This document shows, piece after piece, positions 61,012 through 64,000 of a stretch of 64,000 bases of DNA (position 1 is the first letter of the stretch; every line of letters starts with the position of its first letter). The stretch covers positions 248,001 through 312,000 of the forward strand of contig NZ_NSFT01000007.1 of assembly GCF_002294725.1 (NCBI RefSeq), written 5' to 3'. Position numbers and translations under genes: made by a program. The DNA comes from Mesorhizobium sp. WSM4313 (GTDB lineage Bacteria; Pseudomonadota; Alphaproteobacteria; Rhizobiales; Rhizobiaceae). Below the pieces are notes generated by a model that worked only from the letters and a program-made list of their open reading frames with translations, had not been told where the DNA came from and did no database searches.

Positions 61012-61218
61012 ATGAAAAAGATTGTTCTCACTGCCGCAGCCCTTCTGGCAATTTCTGGCAGCGCCTTTGCTGGTAGCGACCATTACAACCCGAATGAAGC
61101 CAATCAGGCGGCGGCCAAGGTCGACTCGTCCTACACGGCTGCGGTCCGCCAGTCTGCGCCGGCCACTCAGCAGCCTGCCACGACGGGCGCCGACCACAAC
61201 CTTTTCGGCAACAACTAA
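61012..61218 (+). CDS. DUF680 family small secreted protein
   Basis: 68 residues, MKKIVLTAAALLAISGSAFA signal peptide followed by GSDHYNPNEANQ. GGAG precedes the ATG. The mature part is about 48 residues, rich in Ala, Gln, Asn and Ser, ending GADHNLFGNN. DUF680 is, to my knowledge, essentially restricted to Mesorhizobium. Paralogous to the gene at 61289, with the same signal peptide and tail motif GAD-x-(N/D)-H-x-FGN. Function unknown; periplasmic or secreted. Confidence 0.87.
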   Translation: MKKIVLTAAALLAISGSAFAGSDHYNPNEANQAAAKVDSSYTAAVRQSAPATQQPATTGADHNLFGNN

Positions 61219-61235
61219 CAGCTGACCTTGAACCG

Positions 61236-61255
61236 GCGGCGGGCTCGCCCGCCGC
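61236..61255 (+). other. Hairpin between the two DUF680 genes
   Basis: GCGGCGGGC pairs with GCCCGCCGC around 2 bases. No T-run follows. It may stabilise the upstream messenger or attenuate read-through. Confidence 0.5.
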
Positions 61256-61288
61256 ATCGGTCGGATCACAAGATTCAGGAGCACTGAA

Positions 61289-61522
61289 ATGAAGAAGATC
61301 GTTCTTGCCACGGCCGCCCTGCTGGCCGTTTCCGGCGCTGCTTTTGCGGGCAGCGACAATTACAACAACAGTGGCGTCAACCAGCCGGCCCCGGCGGTCG
61401 ATACCACCCCTACGTCGTCGATCGGCACCGACTCGCCTGTCTACAAGCTGCTGAACTCGTCGCGCGACGTGCAGAAGTCGGCGCCTCAGGGTGCCGACCG
61501 CGACCACTTTGGCAACCGTTGA
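61289..61522 (+). CDS. DUF680 family small secreted protein, paralog 2
   Basis: 77 residues with signal peptide MKKIVLATAALLAVSGAAFA and mature start GSDNYNNSGVNQ. CAGGAGCACTGAA precedes the ATG. It shares the signal and the C-terminal GADRDHFGN motif with the gene 70 bp upstream, but the centre differs, with a DSPVYKLLNSSRDVQKSAP block. The pair arose by tandem duplication. Function unknown. Confidence 0.87.
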   Translation: MKKIVLATAALLAVSGAAFAGSDNYNNSGVNQPAPAVDTTPTSSIGTDSPVYKLLNSSRDVQKSAPQGADRDHFGNR

Positions 61523-61543
61523 CAGCCGACTGTGATTTGAAAG

Positions 61544-61579
61544 AGAGAGCGGCGGGCCAGGCCCGCCGCTCTCTTTTTT
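61544..61579 (+). terminator. Strong rho-independent terminator after the DUF680 pair
   Basis: AGAGAGCGGCGGGC pairs perfectly with GCCCGCCGCTCTCT (14 bp) around a 3-base loop, followed by a run of T. Confidence 0.93.
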
Positions 61580-61604
61580 GCCGGGAAAGCCAGCCTGCCG
61601 ATAA

Positions 61605-61705
61605 AGCAATTCCAGGAAAAGTGTAAGCGGTTTTCCGTCCGGAATTGCGTGAAAACAAAGAGATAGAGAGTTTCGCCGTTTCGGCGAAACGGTGAAACTC
61701 TCTAG
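61605..61705. repeat. Two-hairpin dispersed repeat, family B copy 2
   Basis: Second copy of the element at 27076-27178, with the same AGCAATTCCAGGAAAAGTG start and AAAACAAAGAGATAGA linker. The second stem is AGAGAGTTTC/GAAACTCTCT here instead of AGGGCGTT/AACGCCCT there, so pairing is kept while bases change. It lies between the DUF680 terminator and aglK. Confidence 0.85.
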
Positions 61706-61707
61706 CG

Positions 61708-62820
<1,113 letters not shown>

Positions 62821-62855
62821 GTTTTTCTTCTCCCGTTGATCCCTGTTTTAGAAGT

Positions 62856-64000
62856 TCAGTCGATGCGTCCGAACCAGGCGCCGTAGCCGCCGAGGCGGAC
62901 CGGCCCGCTGCCAGTCTGTCCCGAAAAGCCGTGCCCGGGCAAGGGTTGCAGCGCACCTTTGCCGAGATCGACCTCGGAGGGCTTGCTGCCGAGATTGAAG
63001 GCGCAGACGATCCGCTCATTGCCCTCGCGGCGCGTGAAGGCGACGGTGTCGCCATCGCTTTCGATAAAGTTGATGTCGCCCTTGGTCAGCGCCGGATGCT
63101 GGCGCCGGAAGGCGAGGAAGCGGCGGTAATGTTCGAGCAGCGAGCTTGCCTCGCCCTGCTGCACGTTGACCGCCTGCGACAGGTGCTTGCCCGGCACCGG
63201 CAGCCACGGCTTGGCGGTCGAGAAACCGCCATTCTTGGCGGCCGCGTCCCAAACCATCGGCGTGCGGCAGCCGTCGCGACCCTTGAACTCCGGCCAGAAC
63301 CGGATGCCGTAGGGATCCTGCAGGTCCTCGAACTTCAGCTCCGCCTCGCCAAGGCCGAGCTCTTCGCCTTGATAGATGCAGACCGAGCCGCGCAGCGACA
63401 TCAAAAGCGCCGAGATCACCTTCAGATAGGCGATCGGATCCGCCTCGTTGGCGGCCCAGCGCGAGGCGACCCGCATCACGTCATGGTTGGAGAAGGCCCA
63501 GCACGACCAGCCGTCGCTGGCGACCGTGCCGAAGGCCTCCAGCACCGCGCGCGCTTTCGCCGCGCTGATCTTCTCCGGCGCCAGGAAGTCGAAGGAATAG
63601 CACATATGCACGCGCTTGCCGTCGGCGGTGTAGGCGGCGACCACCTCCAGGCCGCGCTGGGAATCGCCCACCTCGCCGACGGCCGCCTGCGCCGGATATT
63701 CGTCCAGAAGAGCGCGGAAGCGCTCCAGGAAGCCGAGATTCTCCGGCCGGCTCTTGTCGTAGATGTGGTCCTGATAATTGTAGGGATTGACCGCCGGCGC
63801 CGTCTGGTCGTTGCGCTGTTCCGGCGGCAGCGGCGGATTGTCCTCCAGCCCCTGGCTGTGGAAGTAGAAATTGATCGTATCGAGGCGGAAGCCGTCAACG
63901 CCGCGCTCCAGCCAGAAGCGGGTGATGTCGAGCAGCGCGTCCTGAACTTCTGCGTTGTGGAAGTTGAGGTCGGGCTGCTCGGCTAGGAAATTGTGCATGT
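62856..64000 (-). CDS. aglA: Alpha-glucosidase (GH13), 5' end beyond the window
   Basis: About 381 C-terminal residues are visible. The catalytic nucleophile Asp is in GFRLDTINFY, the general acid Glu in AAVGEVGDS and the third acidic residue in FSNHDVMRV. IYQGEELGLGEA and TPMVWD follow the GH13_23 alpha-glucosidase pattern. A cytosolic enzyme hydrolysing imported alpha-glucosides; the visible part reads on past base 64000 with no start in a suitable place. Part of an agl operon extending outside the window. Confidence 0.92.
   Translation of the reverse strand, partial: MHNFLAEQPDLNFHNAEVQDALLDITRFWLERGVDGFRLDTINFYFHSQGLEDNPPLPPEQRNDQTAPAVNPYNYQDHIYDKSRPENLGFLERFRALLDEYPAQAAVGEVGDSQRGLEVVAAYTADGKRVHMCYSFDFLAPEKISAAKARAVLEAFGTVASDGWSCWAFSNHDVMRVASRWAANEADPIAYLKVISALLMSLRGSVCIYQGEELGLGEAELKFEDLQDPYGIRFWPEFKGRDGCRTPMVWDAAAKNGGFSTAKPWLPVPGKHLSQAVNVQQGEASSLLEHYRRFLAFRRQHPALTKGDINFIESDGDTVAFTRREGNERIVCAFNLGSKPSEVDLGKGALQPLPGHGFSGQTGSGPVRLGGYGAWFGRID

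Noticed and set aside
55987..61522. Lasso-peptide biosynthetic cluster
   Set aside because: A PqqD-like protein, HprK-like kinase and nucleotidyltransferase are present, but there is no transglutaminase-like protease, no asparagine-synthetase-like cyclase and no clear precursor, so the label is not supported.

Overview
The window is GC-rich chromosomal DNA that reads as a soil or root-associated alphaproteobacterium of the order Hyphomicrobiales (Rhizobiales), most likely Mesorhizobium. The pointers are: two tandem small secreted DUF680-type proteins (a family I know essentially from Mesorhizobium), several dispersed palindromic repeat families in intergenic space, and gene sets typical of rhizobia (aglA-aglK, ABC sugar transporters, a gamma-butyrobetaine/carnitine cluster, malonyl-CoA synthetase with a GntR regulator). 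No transposase, integrase, phage gene, rRNA, convincing tRNA or CRISPR array is visible. Gene density is high and most genes sit in tightly packed, often overlapping operons.

Layout. 1-1740: end of a UPF0280/ApbE-like gene, a DUF1185-type gene and a MarR regulator in one operon. 2001-5763: hydantoinase/oxoprolinase pair hyuA-hyuB, divergent from fpr (5986-6813). 7253-10691: deoC and a double aldehyde dehydrogenase with a degenerate second half, preceded by a RutR-like palindrome. 11054-12805: SDR dehydrogenase plus fumarylacetoacetase-family hydrolase. 13001-23528: an amino-sugar regulon. A minus-strand operon (murQ, substrate-binding protein, two permeases, Gfo/Idh oxidoreductase, ATPase) diverges from a plus-strand operon (GlcNAc kinase, GntR regulator, SIS-type deaminase, nagA). 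Together they give a PTS-independent route from imported N-acetyl amino sugars to fructose 6-phosphate, and identical 11-bp-phased tandem sites flank both start codons. 23714-26077: matB and a GntR/FCD regulator; then rpe.

27306-33097 holds two adjacent large exported proteins (654 and 1271 aa) that share an undescribed cysteine-bracketed module. The larger adds four DUF11-like domains and a run of Cys-rich repeats. 33463-42333 is a gamma-butyrobetaine/L-carnitine to glycine betaine cluster under an AraC/GATase1 regulator. It includes an HD-domain protein with the ligand pattern of mixed-valent diiron oxygenases and an alpha/beta hydrolase. 42314-46957: HAD phosphatase, a small conserved protein, xylA, an NTF2-like protein and xylB. 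47040-55257: TPR protein, LysE exporter, L,D-transpeptidase lipoprotein, PPi-type phosphofructokinase, MBL hydrolase, DegP-type protease, and a sulfite-oxidase-like protein with a flavin reductase. 55327-55961: a VapBC-type toxin-antitoxin pair.

55987-60390 is a translationally coupled five-gene operon (PqqD-like, HPr-kinase-like, two GT2 glycosyltransferases, nucleotidyltransferase). It matches no pathway I can name and is the best candidate for an undescribed system. 61012-61522: the DUF680 pair with a strong terminator. 61708-64000: aglK and the 3' part of aglA, the end of an alpha-glucoside transport operon that continues past the window.
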